Source: Sinohyriopsis cumingii
Lineage: Eukaryota > Mollusca > Bivalvia > Unionida > Unionidae
Assembly: GCA_028554795.2 (NCBI GenBank)
Contig: CM068830.1
Location: 110,187,214-110,251,213, forward strand
Direction: 5' to 3'
DNA length: 64,000 bases
Made by a program: the position numbers and the translations under genes. Below the pieces are notes generated by a model. That model made no database searches. It was not told the DNA's origin and saw only the letters and a program-made list of their open reading frames with translations. Below are positions 31,667 through 40,840 of the stretch, in pieces (the first letter of the stretch is position 1; each line of letters starts with the position of its first letter).

Positions 31667-32611
31667 ATGGAATCCATCTATTATTCTCCGAGAGGATACT
31701 GGAAGGGGAGGGCCGCAATTGGTAAACTCGCAAGCGCTGCAAAGGTAACAAAGGCCACTGCGGCTAATTGGTTATCCAAACAGGCTATATGGCAAATTTA
31801 TCTACCACCGCCTAAACAAATCAACTTCTCGCGCTTTGATGTCAGCGTACCTAATGAAGTTCATCAGGCTGATATACTATTTTTGCCGCATGACAACGGT
31901 TACAAATACGCGCTAACCGTAGTTGATGTTGCGAGTCGATACAAACAAGCGGAGCCGTTAAAAACAAAGTCAGCAACTGAAGTAGCCGCTGCGTTTGAAA
32001 GAATTTATCGAAGAGGTCCTCTGCGCTGGCCAAATCTATTACAAGTTGATCCTGGTAGTGAATTTCGCGGCGCTGTTTTATCAACGCTGAAACATCATAG
32101 CGTCGCGGTATTACGAGGTCATACTGCGCTACATCGTGATCAGGCAATTGTTGAACGATTCAATCGGACTCTTGCTGAACGGTTATTTGGATATCAATAC
32201 GCGAAGGAATTCATCCAAGAAAAACGATCTCGTGAATGGGTCAAAAGGTTGCCAGGCGTAATTGCCGCGTTAAATAACGAGATTAGCCGAGCAATCAACA
32301 TGAAGCCCAGCGACGCGATTAAATACGAGTATATACCCGGAAGATCAAAAATAGATAGCGTTTCCAAGCCGATTCTCGGCGATGTCACTGTTAGATATCT
32401 ATATGAACCAGGAGAGCTTGAGGGCGGTAAAAAAAGAGCTACTGATCCTATTTGGAGTGTTACCACACATAACATATCAACGATAACACGATCAACTGGT
32501 AGACCACCGATCTATAGACTGGATTCAACTGCTCCTCAGCGCGGGTTTACACGCGAGCAACTACAAGTGATACCTGACGATACTCAATTACCCCCGCATG
32601 GTCTTAACTAG
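31667..32611 (+). CDS. Retroviral-type DDE integrase, element 2
   Basis: Start chosen at MESIYYSPRGYWKGR because element 1 starts at the same place (MEAIYYSPAVFWRG) and the upstream motif pair ends just before it; an upstream in-frame Met exists at 31610. About 314 residues: N-terminal helical part, then the rve core with EVHQADILFLPHD (Asp 1), NLLQVDPGSEF (Asp 2) and AIVERFNRTLAERLF (Glu), then a C-terminal beta-rich part with DPIWSVTTHNIST, like the chromo/SH3-type tail. It inserts the linear element into chromosomes. Open and complete. Confidence 0.93.
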   Translation: MESIYYSPRGYWKGRAAIGKLASAAKVTKATAANWLSKQAIWQIYLPPPKQINFSRFDVSVPNEVHQADILFLPHDNGYKYALTVVDVASRYKQAEPLKTKSATEVAAAFERIYRRGPLRWPNLLQVDPGSEFRGAVLSTLKHHSVAVLRGHTALHRDQAIVERFNRTLAERLFGYQYAKEFIQEKRSREWVKRLPGVIAALNNEISRAINMKPSDAIKYEYIPGRSKIDSVSKPILGDVTVRYLYEPGELEGGKKRATDPIWSVTTHNISTITRSTGRPPIYRLDSTAPQRGFTREQLQVIPDDTQLPPHGLN

Positions 32612-32915
32612 CGCCGTTGCGTCTATTGCACTCAAGACAGGTCAACCTCACATTGTTTTTGACATGACCGAGACTGTTATCGATCCTGTCCACGGTAAAT
32701 TGGCGAGCGTCTTTATCCGAATAACGCCAGCGCATTATACAATTACAACTCACGCAGTGATTATTCTGTTGTTGTCGTAACGCAATTATTAATTCGGCAT
32801 CAATATCAAAACGCCGCTGTTTTTTTTTTATCCTGTTGGCGGTAACCCGAGAGTTTTCTATCAATGACGCTTGCATCGATGATGTCATCGTTGTCACTGG
32901 CTTCGTCAATAACAA
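32604..32915 (-). CDS. Small HNH-type protein, element 2
   Basis: 103 residues with HCVSCNCIMRW, FTVDRIDNSLGHVKNNVRL and CLECNRRNG: two CxxC-like zinc pairs enclosing a DRIDN core, the layout of HNH nucleases. The last 8 bp overlap the integrase end (convergent). It lies on the same strand as, and directly downstream of, the helicase, so it may belong to the replication unit. Catalysis is uncertain, because the usual His is replaced by Asp/Arg-type residues around the core. Confidence 0.6.
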   Translation of the reverse strand: MLLTKPVTTMTSSMQASLIENSRVTANRIKKKQRRFDIDAELIIALRQQQNNHCVSCNCIMRWRYSDKDARQFTVDRIDNSLGHVKNNVRLTCLECNRRNGAS

Positions 32916-32973
32916 TTCTTCGAAGCTGATTTATCCTTCGTACTCGGGACACTGCAAGATAGACTAGATTTGA

Positions 32974-33924
32974 CTATTCGATGCGATTATCAACCATCCA
33001 AACAATTGTGTCCGTGATGGTTAGTCCCTGCGAGGAATGTATTGTTGTTGCGTATCCTAGCGTCCACGGGGATTTATCAGCACGTAGCGCGTCCTCGACG
33101 ACGCTGATATCAACGAGCACGATATCATTCAGCACGAGAATTTGTTTTTTTGTCCCTGACGCTGTCGGGGCCGGGATTTCAACTTCAATGTTCTGCCGCC
33201 GTGTATCCGCGGGTCTATAGCATAACGGCACTGGACGCGTTGGAAACTTTTCCTTATGCAACGTAAACAACTTCCGCTGAAGTGTGTCTCTGACTATCTT
33301 TCTACTCGCTACAATCAAATCGTTTGGTCTCCATGTTTCCCAGAATTCATTTAACGGCGTTTCCGGAATCACCTCGCGGATTATTTCACACTGAATTCTA
33401 TCCGGCTGTAATCTGATTAATTTTTTAACCTCGCGCAGTTGTTCATCAAGTGCCCGGTAATCAGTATCGGTTTCTTCATAATAGTCCACAAAACCCTTTA
33501 ACCAATCATGTGGACCCTCGCCGACAAATGGTGGTGGTTGGCCATGATCCCCACACATGATTACCGCTGTATTCGCGAGCAGCAGCCAATCAAGAAACAT
33601 TTGTAAAACATCTAACGAAACAGTACATATTTCGTCCCAGATGATAACCTCAGGAATAAATTTTTCACCCATTCGATCAGGAGTCCACTCACCGCCGCTG
33701 TATCGAAAAAAGCTGTGATAAGTAACGGCGTCAACATTTCGTTGTTTTATCTCTCGCGCTAGTCTATGGGTCGGTGTAAGCACGATCATACTTGCCCGCG
33801 TTCGAAATAATTCAATTGCCCGAGTCGTCTTTCCTGACCCGCCACAGCCGCTTAAATAAACTGTTTTATGTCTATGTCTACAAATTGGATCAGAACACGG
33901 TGGTGCATTAGACCATTCTGACAA
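32974..33924 (-). CDS. SF1 helicase part of the PolB-helicase region, element 2
   Basis: Motifs in order: YLSGCGGSGKTTRAIELF (Walker A), IVLTPTHRLAREI (Ia), KFIPEVIIWDEICTVSLD (Walker B, DE), VIMCGDHGQPPPF (III), YRALDEQLRE and LGYATTIHSSQGLTI (VI). This is a Pif1/RecD-like superfamily 1 helicase. In element 1 the same helicase is continuous with PolB, so here too it belongs to the replication protein. It would unwind DNA ahead of the polymerase (inference). Confidence 0.88.
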   Translation of the reverse strand: MSEWSNAPPCSDPICRHRHKTVYLSGCGGSGKTTRAIELFRTRASMIVLTPTHRLAREIKQRNVDAVTYHSFFRYSGGEWTPDRMGEKFIPEVIIWDEICTVSLDVLQMFLDWLLLANTAVIMCGDHGQPPPFVGEGPHDWLKGFVDYYEETDTDYRALDEQLREVKKLIRLQPDRIQCEIIREVIPETPLNEFWETWRPNDLIVASRKIVRDTLQRKLFTLHKEKFPTRPVPLCYRPADTRRQNIEVEIPAPTASGTKKQILVLNDIVLVDISVVEDALRADKSPWTLGYATTIHSSQGLTITDTIVWMVDNRIE

Positions 33925-34088
33925 TTTATCACCGCGTAAGTAATTGTTTTCAACGGTGACATCTGCTGACGGGGAATAATCGCGTCGTATTTCATTTTTA
34001 ATTCTCCATGTACCCCAACTCTCGTCCGGACTAGTAAACTCGGCTACGTTTCCCTTATACTTCGCGTCTATATAAAATGAATCAACGG

Positions 34089-36077
34089 CTACTCTAACCG
34101 CGGTGTCGGGAAATCTATTTTCATCGAGAATAAATTGATAGCGGCGTAACCCAGCATAGACGCCCTCAAATGCGGGTATGCTGGGCTGTCTCCGTCGCTG
34201 TAGGTAACAACTGTACCCAACCTCGTTCCATTGGACAAGAAAGCTGTTTCACAGTTCACGTATCTATTTTTCGCCACTGCGTCCTTGATTACAAAATCAT
34301 ATTCGGCGTCATCTATAATCAGCCGTGAGCAATATCGTTTGTAATCGCAGTTTTTTCCACCTTGTGTGAACTTACCGATTATTCTTCTACCGAGATCTTT
34401 TGCCTCGCGGTTTCGTTGGTTGAATATCCTCCTGGACCATTCGATGATATATTCCTCGTCGGCATCAATGTGTTTTTTGGACTCGTCAATTATGCTATCT
34501 AGACGCTCCGGTTCTGGTAACCAGACTTCAGTCTGCGCTCGATATGATATAATTGCGTCACTGACAATCAACGAAACTAGCATGCTACAATCAATCATAT
34601 ACCGTAGCAGCGCTATTGGCAACCACTTCTTTTCAGACATGTGTCTACCGATCCAAATATAGCAACAGCGATGGAGTCCTGCCGCGAACTCAAATGATAC
34701 TATGCGAGCGAATCCGGTTAAATCAAAATCAGGCAGTGGTCCATTAATAGCAACACGAGTCATTTCATGTCTGGGGTGTCCAAATCGTTTGAAATACTCA
34801 GCGGCGGATCCATACCCGAGAAAACTCGCTGGATAACAGGCAACCATATCAACGGAAATCATAGCGTCGCGGTTGTATTCAGTGTTCCATAGTCCACCGT
34901 GATAGTATTCCAAACAACTGGATTGTACATCCGGTGGAAATTCCCTGCGCGTTGGTCTCCACGCATTTTTCTTTGCTGCAACATGAGCCGCAACCGAAGG
35001 AATCGTAAAACAATTTGTTAGCAGTTGTTCATCATGCTCTTCAAATTCTATGGCGGTTTTTTTCATCTTGTTGTGAAACACTTCAGTGCGATATAATTCA
35101 CCGTTTGGTCTTACAAACTGATCAAAGGTATCCGCATCGTTTTCAGCGCTGCGAAGTAACCACACTGATACAGGGTCGTTTTTACACAAGTAGACAATAG
35201 CATCAAATAGTTTCCTCTCCGCGAGAAAACCATCCTTGGAGAATTCTTCGGGTATATACTTTACTGTTCTATCCCGTGGAAATATTGTGATCGCGGGCGT
35301 CCACGCGTGTTCGTTATGATCAATAATTTTGATTGGGGCCCCATTTGATTTATACTTCGATTCGTATAATACTTCACCGGTTATCGCTGTAACGGTTATT
35401 GGAAATCTCAACGACGTTTCTAATCTCGCTATGTCGCTGATGGTTGCTCCACGCTCTTTTACTGTTAGTTCCCACTGGTTGATTTTGCTACGTCGTAAAT
35501 CAGTCAATTTGTTTCCTCGACACGCATTTGTAAAATGCTCTATTACTCGTTCTGCTACACAATTTATCCCCGTTGACTGTCTCATTGGTTTCAGTTTTCC
35601 GATATCAGGTTTCTTATTTAACGGGTATATTCCATAAACAACTGCTGTTTCAGGATACGCTCGTTCATAGTATGGTCTGTCAATTCCGGTTAACAGCCCC
35701 GGCTTGGATTCGCGGCTGACAATGACTGTTTTCTTGTCGCTGAGAACTGGTTCAAATTTATCACGTATGATCCAATCGCCTGATTCCACCCGGACAATGA
35801 ATTTTACTCTAAAGAAATACTTGCTGGAGCCAAGTTGTGATATTATCGTTGCTGCGCGGTTGTCGTTCATGGTAGCATCAACAACGCCATCAATTCGAAA
35901 TGTTGACCAACTATGAGATGCACCATCACGCTTGAATTCATCGATACAATCGCGTATTTTATTCAACAGGGTTCTATCGTTTATTAACGCTTTTGGTGTG
36001 TCCTTGAGGACTATATCGAGATTGAATTTAATATTTTTCCAGGGCTTAATTGCTGCTAATCTCTCGAACTCATCCAT
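34089..36077 (-). CDS. Family B DNA polymerase part, element 2
   Basis: 662 residues starting MDEFERLAAIKPWKN. The N-terminal half is a large region of unknown fold (TGINCVAERVIEHF; PIKIIDHNEHAWT), as in other viral and fungal-element polymerases of this kind. The palm begins with RDAMISVDMVACYPASFLG (motif A, DxxxxYP) and continues with KDLGRRIIGKFTQGG and SPAYPHLRASMLGYAAINL. PolB of Polintons copies the linear genome, usually by protein priming; a terminal protein was not identified. Followed by the SF1 helicase on the same strand. Confidence 0.88.
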   Translation of the reverse strand: MDEFERLAAIKPWKNIKFNLDIVLKDTPKALINDRTLLNKIRDCIDEFKRDGASHSWSTFRIDGVVDATMNDNRAATIISQLGSSKYFFRVKFIVRVESGDWIIRDKFEPVLSDKKTVIVSRESKPGLLTGIDRPYYERAYPETAVVYGIYPLNKKPDIGKLKPMRQSTGINCVAERVIEHFTNACRGNKLTDLRRSKINQWELTVKERGATISDIARLETSLRFPITVTAITGEVLYESKYKSNGAPIKIIDHNEHAWTPAITIFPRDRTVKYIPEEFSKDGFLAERKLFDAIVYLCKNDPVSVWLLRSAENDADTFDQFVRPNGELYRTEVFHNKMKKTAIEFEEHDEQLLTNCFTIPSVAAHVAAKKNAWRPTRREFPPDVQSSCLEYYHGGLWNTEYNRDAMISVDMVACYPASFLGYGSAAEYFKRFGHPRHEMTRVAINGPLPDFDLTGFARIVSFEFAAGLHRCCYIWIGRHMSEKKWLPIALLRYMIDCSMLVSLIVSDAIISYRAQTEVWLPEPERLDSIIDESKKHIDADEEYIIEWSRRIFNQRNREAKDLGRRIIGKFTQGGKNCDYKRYCSRLIIDDAEYDFVIKDAVAKNRYVNCETAFLSNGTRLGTVVTYSDGDSPAYPHLRASMLGYAAINLFSMKIDFPTPRLE

Positions 36078-36117
36078 ATAATTAAAACAAGTATTTAAAT
36101 AAAAGAATATAGTATAA

Positions 36118-36420
36118 TGAATAAATGCAAATGGTTGATGATTGGGTCGACAACCCCGTGCAATAAATCATGTAGAGGTGAATTCTGCGGGTATCATTTA
36201 CAAAGCGTTCGTAATGGTTCTCTTGGCCCCCTCCCGTGCTTGGTTTGCCGCGTTGGTGTAAGATGAAAATCGCAGTTGTGTATTAATTGTGGCGGAAAGC
36301 GATACAGAGAGTTAAAACGCTATTATGACAAACGAAATAAAAACGCCGTCATTGACCCCACCGCTGACCCCGTCATCAAAACTCCTCAAGACTACGTTGA
36401 AAGATTTATAATTAAACCAA
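36118..36420 (+). CDS. Small Cys-rich protein region, element 2
   Basis: Begins MNKCKWLMIGSTTPCNKSC and continues with RGEFCGYH and later CINCGGKRYRELKRYYDKR, giving several paired cysteines typical of small zinc-binding proteins. Divergent from the polymerase start about 40 bp away. The counterpart in element 1 is at 8024-8310. No family recognised. Looks broken, about one break. Confidence 0.5.
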
Positions 36421-36453
36421 ATAATAAATTAGACAAGTAGTATTATTATATAA

Positions 36454-36957
36454 ATGGACCAAGAGTTCAGACCTCATCCTGTGCTCGCTAATTACGAGGC
36501 ATCTCGCGACGGCATTGTTAGAAACCGCAGACTAAAAAAACCAGTTGGATGGAAAAATAATCAGGGGTATTTGATATTTAATGCTGGGGGGAAAATTTAT
36601 CTTGTTCACAGGGTGGTATATGAAGCGTTTAACGGACTGATCAACGACGGTCTCGTTATTGATCATATTGATGGATGCCCTCAAAATAACAGACTGTGTA
36701 ATCTGCAAGCCATCTCTCAGAGTGAAAACAGTAAAAAAGGCCAAACTGGTAAGTGCTCAAAGCAAGCAAGGGGTGTTAAATCGTTTGATACATCAACGCA
36801 CGAAGAAAAAACATTTCACTCCATGAATGCGGCAGGAAAATATTTCGACATTTGTAGGGCCTCAGTACGATTTGTTGCAGAACGAGTATATCAAACAGCT
36901 TTATCGGGTAAAAATGGACACAGAATTCGATTTTCGTATATAGATACCAGCGAGTGA
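36454..36957 (+). CDS. NUMOD4/HNH homing-type endonuclease, element 2
   Basis: 167 residues. N-terminal NUMOD4-like start (FRPHPVLANYEASRDGIVRN), then HRVVYEAFNGLI and VIDHIDGCPQNNRLCNLQAI, the HNH catalytic region (His-Ile-Asp-Gly with downstream Asn), SENSKKGQTG, and a C-terminal helix-turn-helix-like NUMOD1-type stretch (MNAAGKYFDICRASVRFVAE). Homing endonucleases of this kind cut specific DNA and promote their own inheritance. It occurs at the same place in element 1, so it is a stable part of the lineage and not a recent invader. Open and complete. Confidence 0.88.
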   Translation: MDQEFRPHPVLANYEASRDGIVRNRRLKKPVGWKNNQGYLIFNAGGKIYLVHRVVYEAFNGLINDGLVIDHIDGCPQNNRLCNLQAISQSENSKKGQTGKCSKQARGVKSFDTSTHEEKTFHSMNAAGKYFDICRASVRFVAERVYQTALSGKNGHRIRFSYIDTSE

Positions 36958-37085
36958 CGAAGTCAGCGTGACAAGGTCACGTCTGTTCCGGAAGAAAATA
37001 AATTATCCTACGGTTAACACACCTCGGGATTGATACGCGGGGTTTCATTTTTTTTTATTTAAAAACAAAATGTTTTATAAGAATA

Positions 37086-37478
37086 ATGAATATCGAAGAC
37101 ATCAATAATATATTAGCCGAGATTTCAAAATTAAAAAATCAAGGAATTGAATTATCTGATGGTCTCGACAGCGAAAAAATATTATCCGATTATGAGATTA
37201 TTAACGAACAATGGAAACGGGGGCGTTTTACCCTGGCCCGCGAGTACTTTTTTATAAAACGATTACAACATACGATTAATGAGAACCTGTACCACAATGA
37301 CGCAAATGCATTCATTGGACTATTTACTGCCGTTGAAATAATACGAAAAAAACTTGGACGTGTTTATGAACGACACCGGGAGATTTCTAGTAAGATCAAA
37401 AACATTAGAAGGATTATAGACGGAGCCCCCGATGGCGCACTCGGCGGGAAATTAGAAATTGCGGAGCAATTGCAATAA
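37086..37478 (+). CDS. Small helical protein, unknown role, element 2
   Basis: 130 residues, mostly helical by composition (NIEDINNILAEISKLKNQGI; FTAVEIIRKKLGRVYERHRE). No recognised family. Its stop overlaps the next ATG as TAATG, implying coupled expression with the following gene. The element 1 counterpart lies at 9164-9518 and ends with a similar LRKLIDG helix. Confidence 0.7.
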   Translation: MNIEDINNILAEISKLKNQGIELSDGLDSEKILSDYEIINEQWKRGRFTLAREYFFIKRLQHTINENLYHNDANAFIGLFTAVEIIRKKLGRVYERHREISSKIKNIRRIIDGAPDGALGGKLEIAEQLQ

Positions 37479-38362
37479 TGGTAGGCGAATCACTTACTAC
37501 TCGGCTGGCCAGAGAGCGGCTAGCAGCGCTTAAAAAGTTCATACCGTTACGAGACAGGGTCCGAGAACAACTTCAAACGCGGCAGCAACTACAAACTGAT
37601 TTTGCTGTTGGAAGCGAACAACTCTTTGCCCCGGTAACTAAAGATGTTACGGCGGCAACTGTGCCCGTCCTCGGTGCGCTTAAAAAGATAGCAACTCAGA
37701 CCGAACAAACAAAAAGGTCTTTAGAGACACTTCCTGCGAAAATAGCACTCGCTACAACACGGAGGCCACCACCACTCGCTATAACCGAACCACAAGAACC
37801 TTATGTTACAATGGCCGACGAAGAAGAACTAGGTGCTACTGCGAAAGAACCAGAAGAAGAAATGCTGGAAGAAATACTGGAAGAAATACTGGAAGAAAAA
37901 GAGAAGGGGGAGAATATACCCCGTAATGTACTCAAGAAGAGCACAATAGATCAAATTAGAGGCTTCAGCAGCAGGGAGGAATTAGTTGATTTTATTGCCT
38001 CTAATTTTGCTAAGAGCATACGAGATAAGGAGCATATCAATAGCGGTTACGAGAAAAATATAAAGACGTTAAAGGATTGGACAAGAATAGTGTATTTAGC
38101 AAGTAAACACAAAGATGCGGTACCACGTGGTGATCCCGATTACGACGCATTCCACAAGGAAGTTAAGAGTAGAACACCAAAAAAAGGAAAAGGATACTCT
38201 GTTGGTAAAGAATCCTACGGCGTTACCTGTCCTAATAGTGTTCTCAGTGATATATCACGGCTGGAAGTACTAATCGGAGGAAAACGAGCCGGAAATAACT
38301 CTCCGGAAATAATCAATGAGGCCGCTGATATTTGCAAGCGTTTATTTATCGAACGCTCATAG
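37478..38362 (+). CDS. Coiled/acidic virion-type protein, unknown role, element 2
   Basis: 294 residues: a helical N-terminus (GESLTTRLARERLAALKKFI), a Pro-rich middle, an acidic repeat (EEMLEEILEEILEEKE), and a conserved C-terminus with KGKGYSVGKESYG, LIGGKRAGN and INEAADICKRLF. LIGG-K would fit an adenain-type (M/I/L)XGG-X site, but this is not conserved in element 1. First gene of the structural cassette. Function unknown; a minor virion or core protein is likely by position. Confidence 0.7.
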   Translation: MVGESLTTRLARERLAALKKFIPLRDRVREQLQTRQQLQTDFAVGSEQLFAPVTKDVTAATVPVLGALKKIATQTEQTKRSLETLPAKIALATTRRPPPLAITEPQEPYVTMADEEELGATAKEPEEEMLEEILEEILEEKEKGENIPRNVLKKSTIDQIRGFSSREELVDFIASNFAKSIRDKEHINSGYEKNIKTLKDWTRIVYLASKHKDAVPRGDPDYDAFHKEVKSRTPKKGKGYSVGKESYGVTCPNSVLSDISRLEVLIGGKRAGNNSPEIINEAADICKRLFIERS

Positions 38363-38379
38363 ACGAGCTCGTGGATGAT

Positions 38380-38410
38380 TAATTGGAAAACTGGTGTTTT
38401 TATAATAAAG
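38380..38410 (+). promoter_or_regulatory. Promoter-like motif pair before the pVI-like gene
   Basis: TAATTGGAAAAC followed by TTTTTATAATAA and the ATG at 38411. A variant of the shared AATTGAAAAC plus TTTAYAATAA pair. Confidence 0.5.
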
Positions 38411-38887
38411 ATGATCATACACTACAACTATGATAAACCAGTACTCGTCTACGTGGTAAACTCGCGATTGCCCGTTTACCGCGCGTACTATGGAGATGGT
38501 CTCGATAGCACCATTGCGGGGTTATTTACAAGAATGGCTCCAAAAGTAGCGCCGTTAGCCAAACAATTAGGAATGAAGGCTATTGATGTTATTCGTGATA
38601 GGGGTATTAGTGCTATTGGAGATGTTGCCGGAAAGGCGCTTTCAGCCGCGCGGGACAAACTAATGTCGTTGGTGAGAAGAAAAAAACAAAAACCACCGGT
38701 GATGCCATCAACGACAGTGATGCCTGCAAATGTCAGTAAAGTAATAAATAACGCCGTGGAAGAAAAACTAGAGTCGTTGGCGGCGACGACTCCGCCAATG
38801 GCGACTTCGCCATCCACCGATGCGGCAACCAACGCGCTCATGAACGCGATAGCGGGAAGTGGTCTACGACGAAAAAATCGCAATTGA
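38411..38887 (+). CDS. pVI-like minor capsid protein with protease-site tail, element 2
   Basis: Start set at MIIHYNYDKPVLVYVVNSRL because element 1 starts the same way and the motif pair ends here. 158 residues: N-terminal strand, RLPVYRAYYGDGLDSTIAG, then amphipathic helices (APKVAPLAKQLGMKAIDVIR) and a basic RRKKQKPP stretch. The C-terminus reads IAGSGLRRKNRN: IAGS-G matches the adenain consensus (M/I/L)XGX-G, so cleavage would free an 8-residue basic peptide, reminiscent of the adenovirus pVI tail that activates its protease. Lacks the cysteine of the adenovirus peptide. Membrane-lytic role inferred. Confidence 0.7.
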   Translation: MIIHYNYDKPVLVYVVNSRLPVYRAYYGDGLDSTIAGLFTRMAPKVAPLAKQLGMKAIDVIRDRGISAIGDVAGKALSAARDKLMSLVRRKKQKPPVMPSTTVMPANVSKVINNAVEEKLESLAATTPPMATSPSTDAATNALMNAIAGSGLRRKNRN

Positions 38888-38913
38888 AAACACCGACATG
38901 AATAATAATAGAA
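38881..38913 (+). promoter_or_regulatory. Promoter-like motif before the major capsid gene
   Basis: CAATTGAAAAC at 38881-38891 (the TGA is also the stop of the pVI-like gene), then an AATAATAATA stretch and the ATG at 38914. Confidence 0.5.
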
Positions 38914-40324
38914 ATGTTTGCGCGTACCGCTGATCCCGCGTTTGATATGGATGCCCCAGTGCGCAGGGATGATTCTGTCCGTGATTATCAATTTTATTCT
39001 TATTATGCAGCGCAACCTGACCTACGATCGCGAATTGAACTTCAAGTCCAAGATACCAGTAGATACTTTCTGCCATGTGAAGCGTTTATCGAAATTGAGG
39101 GAGAACTCGTGACAAATGCTGCCGATAATGCACCGTACGCAGATGACGATCGTGTTCGAGTTGGTTTTGTCAACAACGGTATCATGGCGTTATTTGAGAG
39201 TGCCAGATATCTTATTGACGGGCGAGAAATTGAATCAATAGAACGCGAGGTTGATGTTGCTACAACGATAATTGGGTTAGCGAGATACTCGGATGATTAT
39301 ACAAGATCGGCGGGCCCATCTATGATGTTCGCAAAGGACACCACTAATAACGCTGATCATCTTCAGTACGTTAACGTGCTGGTGGAAAGAGATACCGCAG
39401 TTGACCCACAGGCTGAAGCAAATAACCCAGACCGCAGAGCAAGACCAGGCGCTAATTTCAATATTATAAAAAGTCTTAACGATAATTACAATCTAGGATT
39501 CGCAACACGAGTAGGAATGTTGCAAAGACCACGCCGGCAGTTTTCATGCGCGTTTCCACTCCATCACATATTTGGATTCTGCAGAAATGTCAGAAAAGTC
39601 ATCTATGGGGCTAAGCATACAATCGCGCTGACGCGAAGGGGCGATGATAACAATGCAATATGGCGTGCTGCTGGCGTCGCTGCCGGTAAAGTCATTTTAA
39701 CTAAAATGGCATTGTGGATGCCGGTGCTGACTCCACCAGTTACCACGGAGGCACGATTGTTATCATTTATGGAACAGGGAGGAAAATCGTTGTTGAGTTG
39801 GCTAGAGGTAACAACTGATGCTAAAGAGGATAACGTCGCCGATACGTTTACATGGCACTTGGCATCAAAACAGGGTGTTTCAGCCCCGCGTCATATATTC
39901 ATAGCGCTACAGAATAGGGAACGATTGGGCAGTCAAGAACGCAGCCATATGATATTTGATCAATTAGGAGTCAGGGATGTTTCGCTGAGAATAAACGGAC
40001 AACAGGAACCATCCGAGGATATACAGCTTAATTACGGCGACAACCATATCGCACGTGTGTACCATCGATTGCTGTCATATATGGGTCGTGATCAAAACGT
40101 CGACACAATTTGATTTCAAAAACCTGTATCCGATTTATTATTTTTCGCTGGAACATCTTGATTTAACGAGACAATCCGTCGTTGATATACACTTCCGAGC
40201 TCGTATAGCCCCGGCTGGTGCCAATTACAGAGAGGTTGCTGTCATTCTCAGCGATAAATCAATGCTGCTAGAAGGTGTTGGTGGACGAATGAGAATCGTT
40301 GATGCCCCAGTAGAAAACATGTAA
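38914..40324 (+). pseudogene. Major capsid protein (double jelly roll type), element 2
   Basis: Starts MFARTADPAFDMDAPVRRDD. Recognisable blocks: VGFVNNGIMALFESARYLID, SAGPSMMFAKD, CAFPLHHIFGFCRNVRKVIY (the signature of adintovirus/Polinton hexon-like proteins), GKVILTKMALWMP, FTWHLASKQGVSAPRHIFIA and, towards the end, LYPIYYFSLEHLDLTRQSVV. About 470 residues in all, shorter than many Polinton capsid proteins but typical of this subgroup. It would form the icosahedral shell. The region looks nearly whole, with about one break. Confidence 0.85.
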
Positions 40325-40352
40325 TTGAAAACACAAACGCGTTTACAATAAA
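40322..40352 (+). promoter_or_regulatory. Promoter-like motif pair before the Ala-rich protein
   Basis: TAATTGAAAAC at 40322-40332 overlaps the capsid stop (TAA), then GTTTACAATAA and the ATG at 40353. Confidence 0.55.
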
Positions 40353-40829
40353 ATGTCGTATAGTGTTGTCAGTGTAGAGTTGACTGATGGTCAAGTCAAG
40401 AAATTACGATCAAAGTCGGCTAAACAATGCGGAACCACAATAACGCTGAAGCCGTCGCAGATGGCAGGTGGTAATCATAAGATATCGTTGACGGCGCGTC
40501 AAATAAAACATTTCAATGATGCGATGAAGAATAAAAAGGGTGTTCAAATAGATTTTTCAGCCGCAGCAATTAAAAACATGGAAAAGACCGGTGGGATATT
40601 TCCGCTGTTAGCTGCGATTCCAGCGTTGATTGCCGCGGCGGCCCCAGCAGTGGCTAAGGCAGTGGCGTTGGGGGCCGTTGGAACCGCAGCGGGAATGGCA
40701 TTAAAGAAGGCAACCGGGAAAGGCTACAAAAAAAAACGACCCGTAGCCGGAAAGGGTCTAAGACTACCGGGGACCCCGTATTCATGGTACTCGGGAAAGG
40801 GTCTAAGACTACCGGGAACCGTTTATTAA
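40353..40829 (+). CDS. Ala-rich hydrophobic, basic-tailed protein, element 2
   Basis: 158 residues. N-terminal half: VELTDGQVKKLRSKSAKQ and SLTARQIKHFNDAMKNKKG, a fold-like domain seen in similar elements. Then a 40-residue hydrophobic Ala/Leu-rich segment (FPLLAAIPALIAAAAPAV) that could cross or insert in a membrane, then a Lys/Gly-rich tail with GKGLRLPG written twice. The tail motif is kept in element 1. Probably a core or internal virion protein, somewhat like adenovirus pX (inference). Between the capsid and protease genes. Confidence 0.7.
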   Translation: MSYSVVSVELTDGQVKKLRSKSAKQCGTTITLKPSQMAGGNHKISLTARQIKHFNDAMKNKKGVQIDFSAAAIKNMEKTGGIFPLLAAIPALIAAAAPAVAKAVALGAVGTAAGMALKKATGKGYKKKRPVAGKGLRLPGTPYSWYSGKGLRLPGTVY

Positions 40830-40840
40830 CTCAAGAGTCT

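Noticed and set aside
31667-32611. Endogenous retrovirus suggested by the integrase
   Set aside because: No gag, reverse transcriptase or LTRs nearby; the integrase sits among PolB, packaging ATPase and capsid genes inside inverted terminal repeats, so it belongs to a Polinton-type element.
36454-36957. Group I intron or intein carrying the homing nuclease
   Set aside because: The nuclease gene stands between two separate genes with its own start and stop; no split host gene or intein splice motifs are visible around it.
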